From positions 620,001 to 684,000 of the forward strand of contig NZ_QVNU01000001.1 in the NCBI RefSeq assembly GCF_003545715.1: a DNA stretch of 64,000 nt, in the 5' to 3' direction. Both the position numbers and the translations under genes were made by a program. A model generated the notes under the pieces. The model was not told the origin of the DNA. It searched no databases and saw nothing but the letters and a program-made list of their open reading frames with translations. This stretch comes from Taibaiella koreensis. GTDB lineage: Bacteria > Bacteroidota > Bacteroidia > Chitinophagales > Chitinophagaceae. Every line of letters begins with the position of its first letter. Position 1 is the stretch's first letter. Shown piece after piece: positions 7,587-16,192 of this stretch.

Positions 7587-8231
7587 CTAGTTTTTCAATG
7601 TTGCCTGATAATATTTGCAGGCTTGCTGCAGGCCGCATTGCTCACATTTGGGGCTGCGGGCCACGCAAATGTATCTTCCATGAAGAATGAGCCAATGATG
7701 CGCTTTGTGTATCAATTCTTTAGGGAAAAATTTGATCAATTGCTGCTCTGCCTGAAGCGGTGTTTTGGCATTAAGCGTGAGGCCTATGCGCGCCGAAACG
7801 CGAAAGACGTGGGTATCCACCGCCATATTGGGCTGCTGATCGACAACAGAAGTGATCACATTGGCCGTTTTCCGGCCTACGCCGGGCAGGCGGATCAATT
7901 CGGCCACCGTAAGGGGCACCTCGCCATGGTAGTCGCTCATCAGCATTTGGGCCATCCCGATCAGGTGCCTGGTCTTGTTGTTGGGGTAGCTGATGCTGCG
8001 GATAAGCGGGAAAAGGTCGTCGAAAGTGGCGGTAGAAAGGCTTTCCGCATCGGGATAACGGGCAAAGATGGCGGGCGTGGTCAGGTTCACCCGCTTGTCG
8101 GTACACTGGGCCGACAGGATCACGGCGACTAGTAGCTGGAACGGATTGTCGTACAGCAATTCCGTTTCCGCTTCCGGAGCGTGCTCCGAAAAATAGTCGA
8201 TCACAAACTGGTAGCGCTCCTTACGGGTCAT
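7587..8231 (-). CDS. nth: Endonuclease III
   Basis: DNA glycosylase/AP lyase of base excision repair, about 214 residues from the ATG at 8231 (MTRKERYQF). An in-frame start at 8288 would add a poorly conserved 19-residue tail. It has SAQCTDKRVN with the catalytic Lys, the helix-hairpin-helix LPGVGRKTANVI, the catalytic Asp in VDTHVFRVSARIG, and a C-terminal [4Fe-4S] motif C-x6-C-x2-C-x5-C. All key residues are present. It is followed by a 76-nt gap to the PAP2-like gene. Confidence 0.95.
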   Translation of the reverse strand: MTRKERYQFVIDYFSEHAPEAETELLYDNPFQLLVAVILSAQCTDKRVNLTTPAIFARYPDAESLSTATFDDLFPLIRSISYPNNKTRHLIGMAQMLMSDYHGEVPLTVAELIRLPGVGRKTANVITSVVDQQPNMAVDTHVFRVSARIGLTLNAKTPLQAEQQLIKFFPKELIHKAHHWLILHGRYICVARSPKCEQCGLQQACKYYQATLKN

Positions 8232-8355
8232 ACGCAAAAATGTTGGACAGCCTGAAATAAATGGTCGCCGGGCCCGCCAATGCGACATTGTTCCCGTTTA
8301 ATCCTTCCGGTGAGCCCGGGATTGCTCATAGGCCTGCGGGACAAATAATATGATC

Positions 8356-8483
8356 TGACTATCCGGATATAGGAAACAAAGCCGGCCCCTAAGCTTGTCG
8401 AAAGGACAAAGATGATGCTGCGACATGCTCAGCAACCGTTAATGGGAACCCATTTGTATCCTGTTTCCTATATCCGATAGTCA
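8356..8483. repeat. 128-bp element bounded by 21-22-bp inverted repeats
   Basis: TGACTATCCGGATATAGGAAAC (8356-8377) is matched in inverted orientation by GTTTCCTATATCCGATAGTCA (8463-8483), with a single-base indel between the arms. The 85-nt interior is unrelated to the neighbours and has no reading frame of note. It lies between the nth and pyrH genes. It may be a small non-autonomous palindromic element or the base of a long hairpin at the 3' end of pyrH, which stops only 11 nt away. Confidence 0.65.
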
Positions 8484-8493
8484 CTTAGTATAA

Positions 8494-9204
8494 TTAACGA
8501 ACCAGCGTGCCCACATTTCTGCCGCTCACGACATCCGACAGGTTGCCGGTCTTGTTCATATCAAATACGATGATGGGCAGATTGTTCTCCTGGCAGAGGG
8601 TGAAGGCCGTCATATCCATTACTTTCAACTCTTTCGCGATCACTTCGCTGAAGCTGATGGTCTCGTAGCGGGTGGCATCAGGATTCTTCTCGGGATCGGC
8701 TGTGTAGATACCGTCTACCCGCGTGCCTTTAAGGATCACGTCGGCGTTGATTTCGATCGCACGCAGCGAACCTGCCGTATCGGTTGTAAAATAAGGGTTG
8801 CCGGTACCGGCGCCAAAGATCACGACGCGGCCCTTTTCCAGGTGGCGTATGGCGCGGCGGCGGATGTAAGGTTCAGCGATCTGTTCCATCTTGATCGCGC
8901 TTTGCAGGCGGGTCTTCACACCTACTTTTTCCAGCGAGGCTTGCAGGGCCATGCCGTTGATCACCGTTGCCAGCATACCCATATAGTCGCCCTGTGCCCT
9001 TTCAATGCCCGTCTCCGCTTCGTTCATGCCCCTGTATATGTTACCCCCGCCGATTACTACTGCTACCTGCACACCGAGGTCTGTTACCTCTTTGATGTCG
9101 ATCGCATACTGTGTCAGCATTTGCGGATCGAGACCGAAGCTGCGGTCGCCCATTAATGATTCTCCTGAAAGCTTGAGTAGTATTCTGTTGTACTTTGGTA
9201 ACAT
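8494..9204 (-). CDS. pyrH: Uridylate kinase
   Basis: UMP kinase (UMP + ATP to UDP + ADP) of the amino-acid-kinase fold, 236 residues, the usual bacterial length. It shows the phosphate-binding KLSGESLMG near the N-terminus, [27 protein letters not shown] with the UMP-binding TDT, and a C-terminal [19 protein letters not shown]. It is probably transcribed alone. Confidence 0.97.
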   Translation of the reverse strand: MLPKYNRILLKLSGESLMGDRSFGLDPQMLTQYAIDIKEVTDLGVQVAVVIGGGNIYRGMNEAETGIERAQGDYMGMLATVINGMALQASLEKVGVKTRLQSAIKMEQIAEPYIRRRAIRHLEKGRVVIFGAGTGNPYFTTDTAGSLRAIEINADVILKGTRVDGIYTADPEKNPDATRYETISFSEVIAKELKVMDMTAFTLCQENNLPIIVFDMNKTGNLSDVVSGRNVGTLVR

Positions 9205-9248
9205 GTGCGTTAAAATATCTGAATCGATTGGTTAAAAATATAAATGTG

Positions 9249-10334
9249 TTACAAAAATTTCTCGCCTTTGTTGCGTTTGACCTCGGCCAGGTAATCCTTG
9301 ATCTGATGCTCTTTGCTGCGCTCGCATATCAACAGCACCTCCGGAGTGTCGACTACGATGTATTGCTCCAGTCCCTGCAGCACGACCAGCTTATGGTCAG
9401 GTGCCATGACCATGCTGCCCGAAGCGTCGATGATCATCACGTTTTTGCCATAAACCGCATTGCCCAGGTAGTCTTTCTCCGAATGCTCATAGGCAGATTC
9501 CCAGGTGCCCAGGTCGCTCCAGCCAAATCGTGAGGCCAGCACATATACCGTGCGTACCTTTTCCATAATGGCATAGTCTATCGAAATATTGGTGCACTGG
9601 GCATACAGCATTTCCATAGCTTTCGCTTCTTTGGGTGTGTTGAGCACATCGCGTGCCTGTACAAACACATCGTTCAGCTCGGGGAGATGCTCGTCCAGCA
9701 CACTGATAAATGTTTTGACATTCCAGGCGAAGATGCCCGAGTTCCAAAGGAAGTCGCCTGAGCGGAGAAAAGTACGGGCAATATCCAGATTGGGTTTTTC
9801 GATAAAGGTCTTTACTTTATGAAAAAGATCGTCTCCGTCGCCCATTTCATACTGGATATAGCCGTAAGTCGTATCGGGCCGGGTAGGGCGTATGCCGATG
9901 GAAGCGATATGATTGTTTTTGGAAACGAAATCCAGGGTTTCAAACACTTGCCGTTCAAAGATACGTTCGTCAGTGATCAGGTGGTCGGCCGGTGTCAGAA
10001 TAAGATTGGCCTGCGGGTTGCGTGCATAGATCTTATGGGAGATATACGCTGCGCTGGGTGCGGTATTTTTACGTGAGGGTTCGGCGACGATATTGGTTTC
10101 GGGTACTCCGGGTAGCTGTTGCCTTACCAGATCGGTATAGGACTCAAAAGTAACCACATAGATATTCTCCCTGGGACATATATCCTTAAACCGGTTGTAG
10201 GTGTTTTGCAAGAGTGTTTGGCCGGTACCCAACAGATCGAGGAACTGCTTTGGTAGCTTTAATCGACTCTCGGGCCAGAAACGGCTGCCTACACCTCCTG
10301 CCAGTATGGCAACATAATTGTTGTGAATACTCAT
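9249..10334 (-). CDS. manC: Mannose-1-phosphate guanylyltransferase
   Basis: Makes GDP-mannose from mannose-1-phosphate and GTP for surface polysaccharides and glycoproteins. The nucleotidyltransferase signature is AGGVGSRFWPESRLKLPKQF near the N-terminus, followed by LTPADHLI, FIEKPN and FLWNSGIFAWN. At 361 residues it is the single-domain form without the phosphomannose isomerase domain. It lies 44 nt upstream of pyrH on the same strand and may be co-transcribed. The symbol is by family; cpsB/rfbM are synonyms. Confidence 0.92.
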   Translation of the reverse strand: MSIHNNYVAILAGGVGSRFWPESRLKLPKQFLDLLGTGQTLLQNTYNRFKDICPRENIYVVTFESYTDLVRQQLPGVPETNIVAEPSRKNTAPSAAYISHKIYARNPQANLILTPADHLITDERIFERQVFETLDFVSKNNHIASIGIRPTRPDTTYGYIQYEMGDGDDLFHKVKTFIEKPNLDIARTFLRSGDFLWNSGIFAWNVKTFISVLDEHLPELNDVFVQARDVLNTPKEAKAMEMLYAQCTNISIDYAIMEKVRTVYVLASRFGWSDLGTWESAYEHSEKDYLGNAVYGKNVMIIDASGSMVMAPDHKLVVLQGLEQYIVVDTPEVLLICERSKEHQIKDYLAEVKRNKGEKFL

Positions 10335-10487
10335 TAGCCGATGTTAGAATGCTGGCGCAAAAGTAACAAGATTTTTCGTAACTGCCGGGAAGCCATTGTC
10401 AAATGTGGCTTGCGGGGCCGGCGTGGCGCGAATTAATTTGGCATCGCCGTTGAAGAGCCGTATTTTTGCACCGCTTTTTATTAATAT

Positions 10488-10715
10488 ATGCTGTACCGCT
10501 TATCCGATCTTAAATCCGGTTCTTCCGGTGTGATCCAGCAATTTGACGACAACGAGGCCAAGGTGAAACTGATGGAAATGGGTTGTATTCCCGGGGAGGC
10601 CGTGTCGATCGAAGCCATAGCGCCCCTGGGCGATCCCATTGCTATCCAGGTATCCGGCTACTGTCTTAGCTTACGCAAGAACGAAGCCCGCCATATCTGG
10701 GTAGAGATCGCCTGA
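10488..10715 (+). CDS. feoA: FeoA family ferrous-iron transport accessory protein
   Basis: A 75-residue SH3-like FeoA domain (LSDLKSGSSGVIQQF, then LMEMGCIPGEAVSIEAIAPLGDP, then SLRKNEARHIWVEI). It would assist a FeoB iron transporter at the inner membrane, but no feoB is adjacent, which is unusual for a complete Feo system. nadD follows 43 nt later on the same strand. Confidence in family is high; its role without feoB nearby is open. Confidence 0.88.
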   Translation: MLYRLSDLKSGSSGVIQQFDDNEAKVKLMEMGCIPGEAVSIEAIAPLGDPIAIQVSGYCLSLRKNEARHIWVEIA

Positions 10716-10758
10716 GCCCGGAACCGAATTTGCATATTACCGTAACTGTTGCCGATAC

Positions 10759-11334
10759 ATGAACATAGGTCTATACTTCGGAAGCTTCAATCCCATACAT
10801 ACCGGTCATCTCATCATTGCTAACCATGTGCTGGAGCATGCCGACCTCGACAAGATATGGTTTGTCGTATCGCCGCACAATCCGCTCAAAGAAAGCCACA
10901 GCCTGCTGAACGAATACGACAGGCTGCACCTGGCCGAGCTTGCCATAGAAAACAACAACAAATTCAGGGTAAGTAATGTTGAGTTTCATTTGCCCAAACC
11001 TTCCTATACGATCGATACGCTGGCCTACCTGAGCGAGAAATTTCCCCTCGAACGGTTTACGGTGATCATGGGTAGCGATAGCTATCAAAACCTTCCCCGC
11101 TGGAAAAATTATACCAGGATACTGGAATACTATCGTATCATCATTTTTGAACGTCCCGGCTTTCCTGTCGACAAACAAAGCCTGCATCCCAATGCTTCGA
11201 CGCTTAAAGCCCCCTTGCTGGAGATATCTTCCACACACATCCGTACAGAAGTAAAGGAAAACAGGTCGATACGCTACCTGGTACCCGACGCCGTAATGGA
11301 ATGCATCGCTGAGAACCGGTATTACCTCAAGTAA
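10759..11334 (+). CDS. nadD: Nicotinate-nucleotide adenylyltransferase
   Basis: Converts nicotinate mononucleotide and ATP to deamido-NAD in NAD synthesis. It is a 191-residue nucleotidyltransferase with the GSFNPIHTGHLIIANHVLE motif (T/HxGH) at the N-terminus, MGSDSYQNLPRWKNY, and LEISSTHIRTEVKENRSIRY carrying the ISSTxIR motif. Length and motifs are complete. Confidence 0.95.
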   Translation: MNIGLYFGSFNPIHTGHLIIANHVLEHADLDKIWFVVSPHNPLKESHSLLNEYDRLHLAELAIENNNKFRVSNVEFHLPKPSYTIDTLAYLSEKFPLERFTVIMGSDSYQNLPRWKNYTRILEYYRIIIFERPGFPVDKQSLHPNASTLKAPLLEISSTHIRTEVKENRSIRYLVPDAVMECIAENRYYLK

Positions 11335-11681
11335 CGGTCGGCCTCCCGGCCTTATATAGCGCACGGGAGCATAAAGATTCTGTGTTAATCGTTCCTTCTT
11401 TGCGCGTTCTTAAGTAATATCGAGATCCCGGTTTCTCACTAAGACACAAAGGCACCGTCTTTAATAGCTCCTACTTTGCGCCGTCGTGCCTCTGTGGGTA
11501 AATCATCGCTTAACAGGCACACGCGAGGGCGCGTGCGCCAGCATACAAGAAAGCGCTGCGACACCATACCATCGTGAGATAACTTAGTAGCGGCGTATAT
11601 AATAGAGCGTCACACGTGGGTACAAGTAATTCGTACCTTGCCCCGCCCGCCTTTTCATAGCTTTGCTATAATCTACATCCC
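11335..11681. other. Intergenic stretch with a degenerate dispersed repeat
   Basis: A 347-nt gap with no credible gene. It contains a degenerate repeat at 11432-11500 and a TAGCTTTG promoter element at 11658-11665 (plus strand, 16 nt before the next ATG) for the FMN reductase gene. Confidence 0.5.
11432..11500. repeat. Interspersed 'cactaagacacaaaggcac' type repeat
   Basis: The segment TTTCTCACTAAGACACAAAG and its GGCAC end are followed by GTGCCTCTGTGGGTA about 30 nt later, a partial inverted match around GGCAC/GTGCC. Sequences of this form (GTGCCTTTGTGTCTTAGTG and variants) are common dispersed intergenic repeats in Bacteroidota and other phyla. I identify it by likeness only. Confidence 0.45.
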
Positions 11682-12326
11682 ATGGCAACAGGTACAACAA
11701 GAATACTGATCCTGAACGGCTCGCTAAGGGGCGACCGGGGCAATTCCCATGCGCTGGTGCAATATGCACAGACGCTGATCGCCGCGCGACCTGATGCAAC
11801 TTCAGCGGTGCTGACCCTGGCGGCGATCAGGGATTCCGTCGAGGCTGTTTATGAACAGCTGTGCGGCTGCGATGGCTTGCTGGTAGTCAGTGGTGTATAT
11901 TGGAACAGCTGGAGCTCGCCCATGCAGCGGTTTGTGGAGGTGGCAACCGCTTTTGAGCAGTCGCCGGCCTTTTGGGGAAAGCCTGTAGCCTGCGCTGTGA
12001 GTATGGATTCGGTAGGGGGTGTAGAAGTGGCTGCGCGCATTCACGGAACTTTTTCGGGCCTGGGCTGCTGGAGTCCGCCTTGCAGCACCCTGGTGGTATC
12101 GCGTGTAGGCCAGGAGGCGATACAGGCTTCCCAAGGTAAGCCGGATGATCCCAACGACGATGTGTGGCGTCCCGAAGATCTCGAAACCGTCATCGGTAAC
12201 TTGTTGAGAGCAGCGGCCTGGGACAGGACAGGCTGGCAGCAATGGCCGCATGTAGGGCTACAACCGCTTTCGGGTCCCTGGCCGGGGCAAGGGGAGTTGG
12301 ATATGGGTACGCCGTTATTCCTCTAA
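11682..12326 (+). CDS. NAD(P)H-dependent FMN reductase-like flavodoxin-fold protein
   Basis: A 214-residue protein of the NADPH-dependent FMN reductase family. It has an N-terminal phosphate-binding loop ILNGSLRGDRGNSHALV (residues 9-25), VVSGVYWNSWSSPMQRFVE contacting the flavin ring, and a middle FWGKPVACAVSMDSVGG strand. The C-terminus is specific (WQQWPHVGLQPLSGPWPG). Substrate is unknown; members reduce flavins, quinones or azo compounds. A TAGCTTTG -7 element lies just upstream, and the start codon follows with a short leader. Confidence 0.8.
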   Translation: MATGTTRILILNGSLRGDRGNSHALVQYAQTLIAARPDATSAVLTLAAIRDSVEAVYEQLCGCDGLLVVSGVYWNSWSSPMQRFVEVATAFEQSPAFWGKPVACAVSMDSVGGVEVAARIHGTFSGLGCWSPPCSTLVVSRVGQEAIQASQGKPDDPNDDVWRPEDLETVIGNLLRAAAWDRTGWQQWPHVGLQPLSGPWPGQGELDMGTPLFL

Positions 12327-12338
12327 GCACTTTCCGGC

Positions 12339-13640
12339 CTAATAGCCATATTTTTCTTTCCAGCACTGGCGCAGGTACTCCCTTTGCCGCTGTTCCGCCG
12401 CATTGTCGCCCGGTTCATAAAGTGTGGTGCCGGCGATCTGTTCGGGCAGGAATTCCTGGTCCACGAAATTGCCGGGAAAATCGTGTGCATACTGGTAATG
12501 TTTACCGTACCCGGCTTCCTTCATCAGCTTCGTCGGTGCATTGCGGATAGGCAAGGGAATAGACAAGTCCCCGGTTTGCCGCACCAGGGCCTGGGCGTTG
12601 TTGATCGCCATGTAAGCAGCATTGCTTTTTACCGAAGAAGCCAGGTAGGTAACCGCCTGCGACAGGATGATACGGCATTCGGGGTAGCCGATCATCTCAA
12701 CGGCCTGGAAGCAGGAAGTGGCCAGCAGTAACGCATTGGGGTTGGCGTTGCCGATATCTTCGCTGGCCAGGATCACCAGGCGGCGGGCGATGAATTTCGG
12801 ATCTTCGCCCCCCTCGATCATGCGCGCCAGGTAATACACGGCGGCATTGGGATCGCTGCCCCGGATCGACTTGATGAATGCCGAAATGATATCGTAGTGC
12901 TGCTCGCCGCTTTTGTCATACAAGGCCATCTTTTGCTGCACGATGTGCTGTACGATCTCATTGGTGATCTCTTTTTGCCCTTCCTGCAGGCCTTGTACCA
13001 CCAGCTCGAGCAGATTGAGTATCCTGCGCCCGTCGCCACCGCTCAATTGTAGCAGGGCGCCCCATTCCGATACGCTTACCTGCTGCGCCTTAAGCCAGGC
13101 ATCCTTTTCAAAAGCCTGCAGCACGATCCGCTTTAGTTCCTCCTCGCTGAAGGCCTCCAGGATATAGACCTGGCATCGGCTCAGCAAGGCGCTGATTACT
13201 TCGAAAGAGGGGTTTTCGGTGGTCGCACCAATGAGCGAAATGATGCCTTTTTCTACAGCGCCTAGCAGGCTGTCCTGCTGCGCCTTGTTGAAACGGTGTA
13301 TCTCATCGATAAACAGGATCGCTTTACCGGCTTTCCGGGCCAGGTCGATCACGCCGCGCACCTCTTTCACGCCGCTTTCAATGGCGCTCAGCTGGAAAAA
13401 CTGCATCTCTGCCTGGTGGGCGATGATCTGTGCCAGCGTAGTCTTGCCTACGCCGGGAGGCCCCCAGAAAATAAGGGATTGCAATTGCCGGCTTTCGATC
13501 ATTTGCCGCAGCACTTTACCCTCGCCTACGAGGTGCTGCTGGCCGATAAAATCGTCCAGGCTGCGGGGGCGTAATCGCTCGGCTAAAGGGATGTTATTGT
13601 TCTGAGAAGGCGGCATGGAATCACTTGTTTTACTGTACAT
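12339..13640 (-). CDS. rarA: Replication-associated recombination protein A (AAA+ ATPase)
   Basis: RarA/MgsA, a clamp-loader-like AAA+ ATPase acting at stalled replication forks, 433 residues. Walker A is GPPGVGKT (60-67), Walker B is LFIDEIHRFNK, sensor-1 region GATTENPSFEV, followed by the C-terminal tetramerisation domain (SAFIKSIRGSDPNAAVYYLA, ASEDIGNANPNALLLA, then APTKLMKEAGYGKHYQYAHD). An alternative ATG is at residue 9. It is convergent with the FMN reductase gene, with only 12 nt between stops. Confidence 0.97.
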   Translation of the reverse strand: MYSKTSDSMPPSQNNNIPLAERLRPRSLDDFIGQQHLVGEGKVLRQMIESRQLQSLIFWGPPGVGKTTLAQIIAHQAEMQFFQLSAIESGVKEVRGVIDLARKAGKAILFIDEIHRFNKAQQDSLLGAVEKGIISLIGATTENPSFEVISALLSRCQVYILEAFSEEELKRIVLQAFEKDAWLKAQQVSVSEWGALLQLSGGDGRRILNLLELVVQGLQEGQKEITNEIVQHIVQQKMALYDKSGEQHYDIISAFIKSIRGSDPNAAVYYLARMIEGGEDPKFIARRLVILASEDIGNANPNALLLATSCFQAVEMIGYPECRIILSQAVTYLASSVKSNAAYMAINNAQALVRQTGDLSIPLPIRNAPTKLMKEAGYGKHYQYAHDFPGNFVDQEFLPEQIAGTTLYEPGDNAAEQRQREYLRQCWKEKYGY

Positions 13641-13685
13641 TTGGAACCGTAAAGTTCGAAAGCTCTGTTTAAATAACCATTCCCG

Positions 13686-14183
13686 ATGAAAAAAATATTC
13701 TTCGCCGCAGCTGTATTGATGACTACAGGTTTCTTTGCCCGGGGGCAGGAAGCCAATGCGCAGTATCGTAGTAAAGGAGCAGCGCTACCCGCTTTGAAAG
13801 TGATCGATACTACCGGCAAGATCTATACCGGCGAAGCGTTTAAGGGTAATAACCATTTTTTCGTGTTCCTGTTCAATCCTACCTGCGGGCACTGCATCGA
13901 AATGGCTAAGCTGATGGGGAAGAATATCACGACTTTTAAGAAGAATGACGTGCTCTTTATGGCCGGCGCGGCCATGGGGCCTTATATGGGTAGCTTTTAC
14001 CAGGCCAGCGGCATCGGAAGCCATCCGGAGATCAAAGTGGGTGTGGACAGCGCCGGCGCCGTAGATAAGCTTTACAGCTATAGCACATTGCCGCAGATCA
14101 ATATTTACGATAAAGACCGCAAGCTGGTCAAGACCTTCAACGGTGATACGCCGCTGGATTCGTTGAAGAAATATGTGCCTTGA
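13686..14183 (+). CDS. Secreted thioredoxin-like (TlpA/AhpC-type) protein
   Basis: A 165-residue exported protein. It has a signal peptide (MKKIFFAAAVLMTTGFFARG), then a thioredoxin fold of the redoxin/TlpA type with the active-site motif FNPTCGHCIEMAKLMG (CGHC) around residues 61-76 and a cis-Pro region STLPQINIYDKDRKLVKTF. It probably exchanges disulfides in the periplasm. It is convergent with lanthipeptide precursor 3, 134 nt away. A link (keeping core cysteines reduced) is conceivable but not supported beyond proximity. Confidence 0.85.
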   Translation: MKKIFFAAAVLMTTGFFARGQEANAQYRSKGAALPALKVIDTTGKIYTGEAFKGNNHFFVFLFNPTCGHCIEMAKLMGKNITTFKKNDVLFMAGAAMGPYMGSFYQASGIGSHPEIKVGVDSAGAVDKLYSYSTLPQINIYDKDRKLVKTFNGDTPLDSLKKYVP

Positions 14184-14253
14184 TGGGAATAGGATAGACA
14201 ACCGGAGACCATAAGGCGCAATACAAATTGCTATCAGATAAACGCATGAAAAT

Positions 14254-14288
14254 AGACCTGTACCAAGAATGGACAGGCCTTTTTTTTT
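14254..14288 (+). terminator. Intrinsic terminator after the thioredoxin-like gene
   Basis: The hairpin CCTGT-N10-ACAGG is followed by CC and a run of eight T residues, about 70 nt after the stop. It separates this gene from the convergent precursor 3. Confidence 0.75.
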
Positions 14289-14317
14289 AATGCGGTTTAG
14301 AAAACTGTCGGCAGCAA

Positions 14318-14542
14318 TTAGCAACCGGTTTCGCCCGGAGGTTTGCAGGTATGCAGGTTGCCGCTCATAATGCACCTGCAGACGCTCTTTTCGTCTGTCT
14401 GAGGGGGGCATACAGTGCCTGGGCAGGACACGCTAGGGGGATCTCCACCTGCGATCTTAACCAAGTCCCTGGGGTTCAGGCTGCTGATAGTCTCTTTCCT
14501 GATGATTAATTTCCGGTCTAACCCGATCTTCTTCTTTTTCAT
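14318..14542 (-). CDS. GG-leader lanthipeptide-type precursor peptide 3 (74 aa)
   Basis: Small peptide with MKKKKIGLDRKLIIRKETIS leader, an Ala-Gly-Gly cleavage site at residues 31-33 and a 41-residue core. The core has six Cys (40, 45, 55, 57, 66, 74), eight Ser/Thr and many Pro, and it ends in Cys. The leader pattern (L-x-R-K-x-x-I-x-x-L) matches the Bacteroidota class I lanthipeptide leaders seen in precursors 1 and 2, but the core is unrelated to theirs. No modification gene is adjacent; the LanC-like gene is about 8.3 kb away on the same strand. The upstream 600 nt hold no recognised gene. Confidence 0.7.
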   Translation of the reverse strand: MKKKKIGLDRKLIIRKETISSLNPRDLVKIAGGDPPSVSCPGTVCPPQTDEKSVCRCIMSGNLHTCKPPGETGC

Positions 14543-15163
14543 GACATCGATTTTAGTAAAAATCCTCCCCTGTCTTCGCTGCGCCTTGGGGTGGTTGTTC
14601 AGCGCGTAAGGTTGCTGCGATATTGCCGGCCGGTTGGAAGTGTTCTGCGGTGTTCCTCAACAAACAGTCATCCCGCCTGCAAGAAAGCACATTGTTTCCT
14701 GCTAGAATCGTGCGGGTTATTAGCTGAGGAGGATCGCTATGTAACTGAGCAGAAATGATATATTGCCGCACCGGTAGCCTTACGGAAGTATTGTTTGGAA
14801 AATAAATGAGTAATGAAATGGGAACGGATTAGAGCGGCCATCCCGGTTTAGGAAGCAGGCGCCATCCGATCCCAGTGTAGAAAGGACAGCCATAACATAG
14901 CGCTTCGCCGAGATCGGGGATCCTGGTGTCGGTACATTTGCCCAATGTATCCTATGCCAAATGGGACGAAGCTTAGGATCGAAGCGTATTGGATGCTTTA
15001 AGAAGCACCGGCGCTTAAGGTTCTTGCTACAGGGCGCGAGGCGGTTTGCTTGCCTTCTTTTTTCACTTTTCCTTTCTTGTAAGCTGTAAGACTATGCTAG
15101 CGGTGTCTTTTGAAGAATTTATTTAGATGGCTTTCATCGGCGATCTCGTTGATCCGTTTGTCG
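14543..15163. other. Intergenic stretch with no recognised gene
   Basis: A 621-nt gap. The minus strand, reading towards precursor 3, has only unrecognised short frames. One near 14831-14950 lacks a start and encodes a Cys/Trp/Pro-rich segment (LGEALCYGCPFYTGIGWRLL) that may be a gene remnant. I see no clear TAnnTTTG promoter, tRNA or known RNA. Confidence 0.4.
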
Positions 15164-16141
15164 CTACAGTTCGCTGCTGTATTTCTTTGGTTTTTTGCCG
15201 ATGTGCTTTTCGAATATGCGGGCAAAATGGCTGAGATTTTCAAATCCCATCAGATATCCTGCTTCTGATACCGATAGATGTTCTTCCCGCAATAGCCTAG
15301 CAGCCTCTTTCATACGCATGTGCTGATAATAGTCATAGATACCCATCCCGAAAATCTGCGTAAAAATCCTGCGCATCTTCAGCTCGTTCATTGCGGCGAT
15401 CTGCTTCAGCTCCGCGATCGGGCTGGGCGTATGCAGCGATGAAGCCAGTTTGTCGCGCACCTTGTAAATCGATTTTATGTCAGCTGCGTTTAGTTTTTGA
15501 TGAACAGATTTTTCACGTCGGCTCAAGCTCTGAAATAAATAATACAGCAGTTCCAGAGCTTTTAGCTTGTAGTAGTATCCATTTAACGATTCCCGTTCTT
15601 CTTCTTTGATGATGTCGTTCACGGTTCGGATGATATCATCAGTCATCATTTCTTCAATCAGAAAATTATTGCCGCCTTCAAATAGGGACCGGAAATGATC
15701 GCTGTCATTTCCCAAAAAACTTTTCAGGTAACCGGCGCTTATAAAGATCGAAACGACCTTTACATGAGTGCCTTTCCGGAAAAGACTCGAATAGGATGCG
15801 TCCGAAGGAAATACCCGCACGTAGGGTAGCTTTTCTGTCTTTTTAAATCCTCCTTTTTGATGCGACGGAACCTCGTAATCGAATGCGTTATGGAAGAAAA
15901 AACGAATACTGTTTTTGATGTGCTTCGGTGGCGTAACCTGACGTTTGAATGTCTTCTTTACCCAATAGGAAGCAGCAAACATGGCAAGGTCGGGCAAAAA
16001 ATTAAAGCCTTTCTGGTATTGCATCTCTACATGCTGCACCATGCCATCTCCAATATCGTAGCCAAGGTCGTTTACGAGCTTGAGAAGATTCGTTTGCTCA
16101 CCTTCTCCATCATATGTTTTACGACTATTTTTGGTAGCCAT
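15164..16141 (-). CDS. AraC family transcriptional regulator
   Basis: A 325-residue regulator with an uncharacterised N-terminal sensing part and a C-terminal AraC double helix-turn-helix. The latter runs from LKQIAAMNELKMRRIFTQIF to ARLLREEHLSVSEAGYLMGF and ENLSHFARIFEKHIGKKPKK. It is divergent from the TetX-like monooxygenase gene 51 nt away, so it very likely controls that gene. Its inducer is unknown. Confidence 0.88.
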   Translation of the reverse strand: MATKNSRKTYDGEGEQTNLLKLVNDLGYDIGDGMVQHVEMQYQKGFNFLPDLAMFAASYWVKKTFKRQVTPPKHIKNSIRFFFHNAFDYEVPSHQKGGFKKTEKLPYVRVFPSDASYSSLFRKGTHVKVVSIFISAGYLKSFLGNDSDHFRSLFEGGNNFLIEEMMTDDIIRTVNDIIKEEERESLNGYYYKLKALELLYYLFQSLSRREKSVHQKLNAADIKSIYKVRDKLASSLHTPSPIAELKQIAAMNELKMRRIFTQIFGMGIYDYYQHMRMKEAARLLREEHLSVSEAGYLMGFENLSHFARIFEKHIGKKPKKYSSEL

Positions 16142-16192
16142 ATTGCTATTTTATTCGTAAAGGTGTAGATAATTTTGATAAAAAATAAAAAA

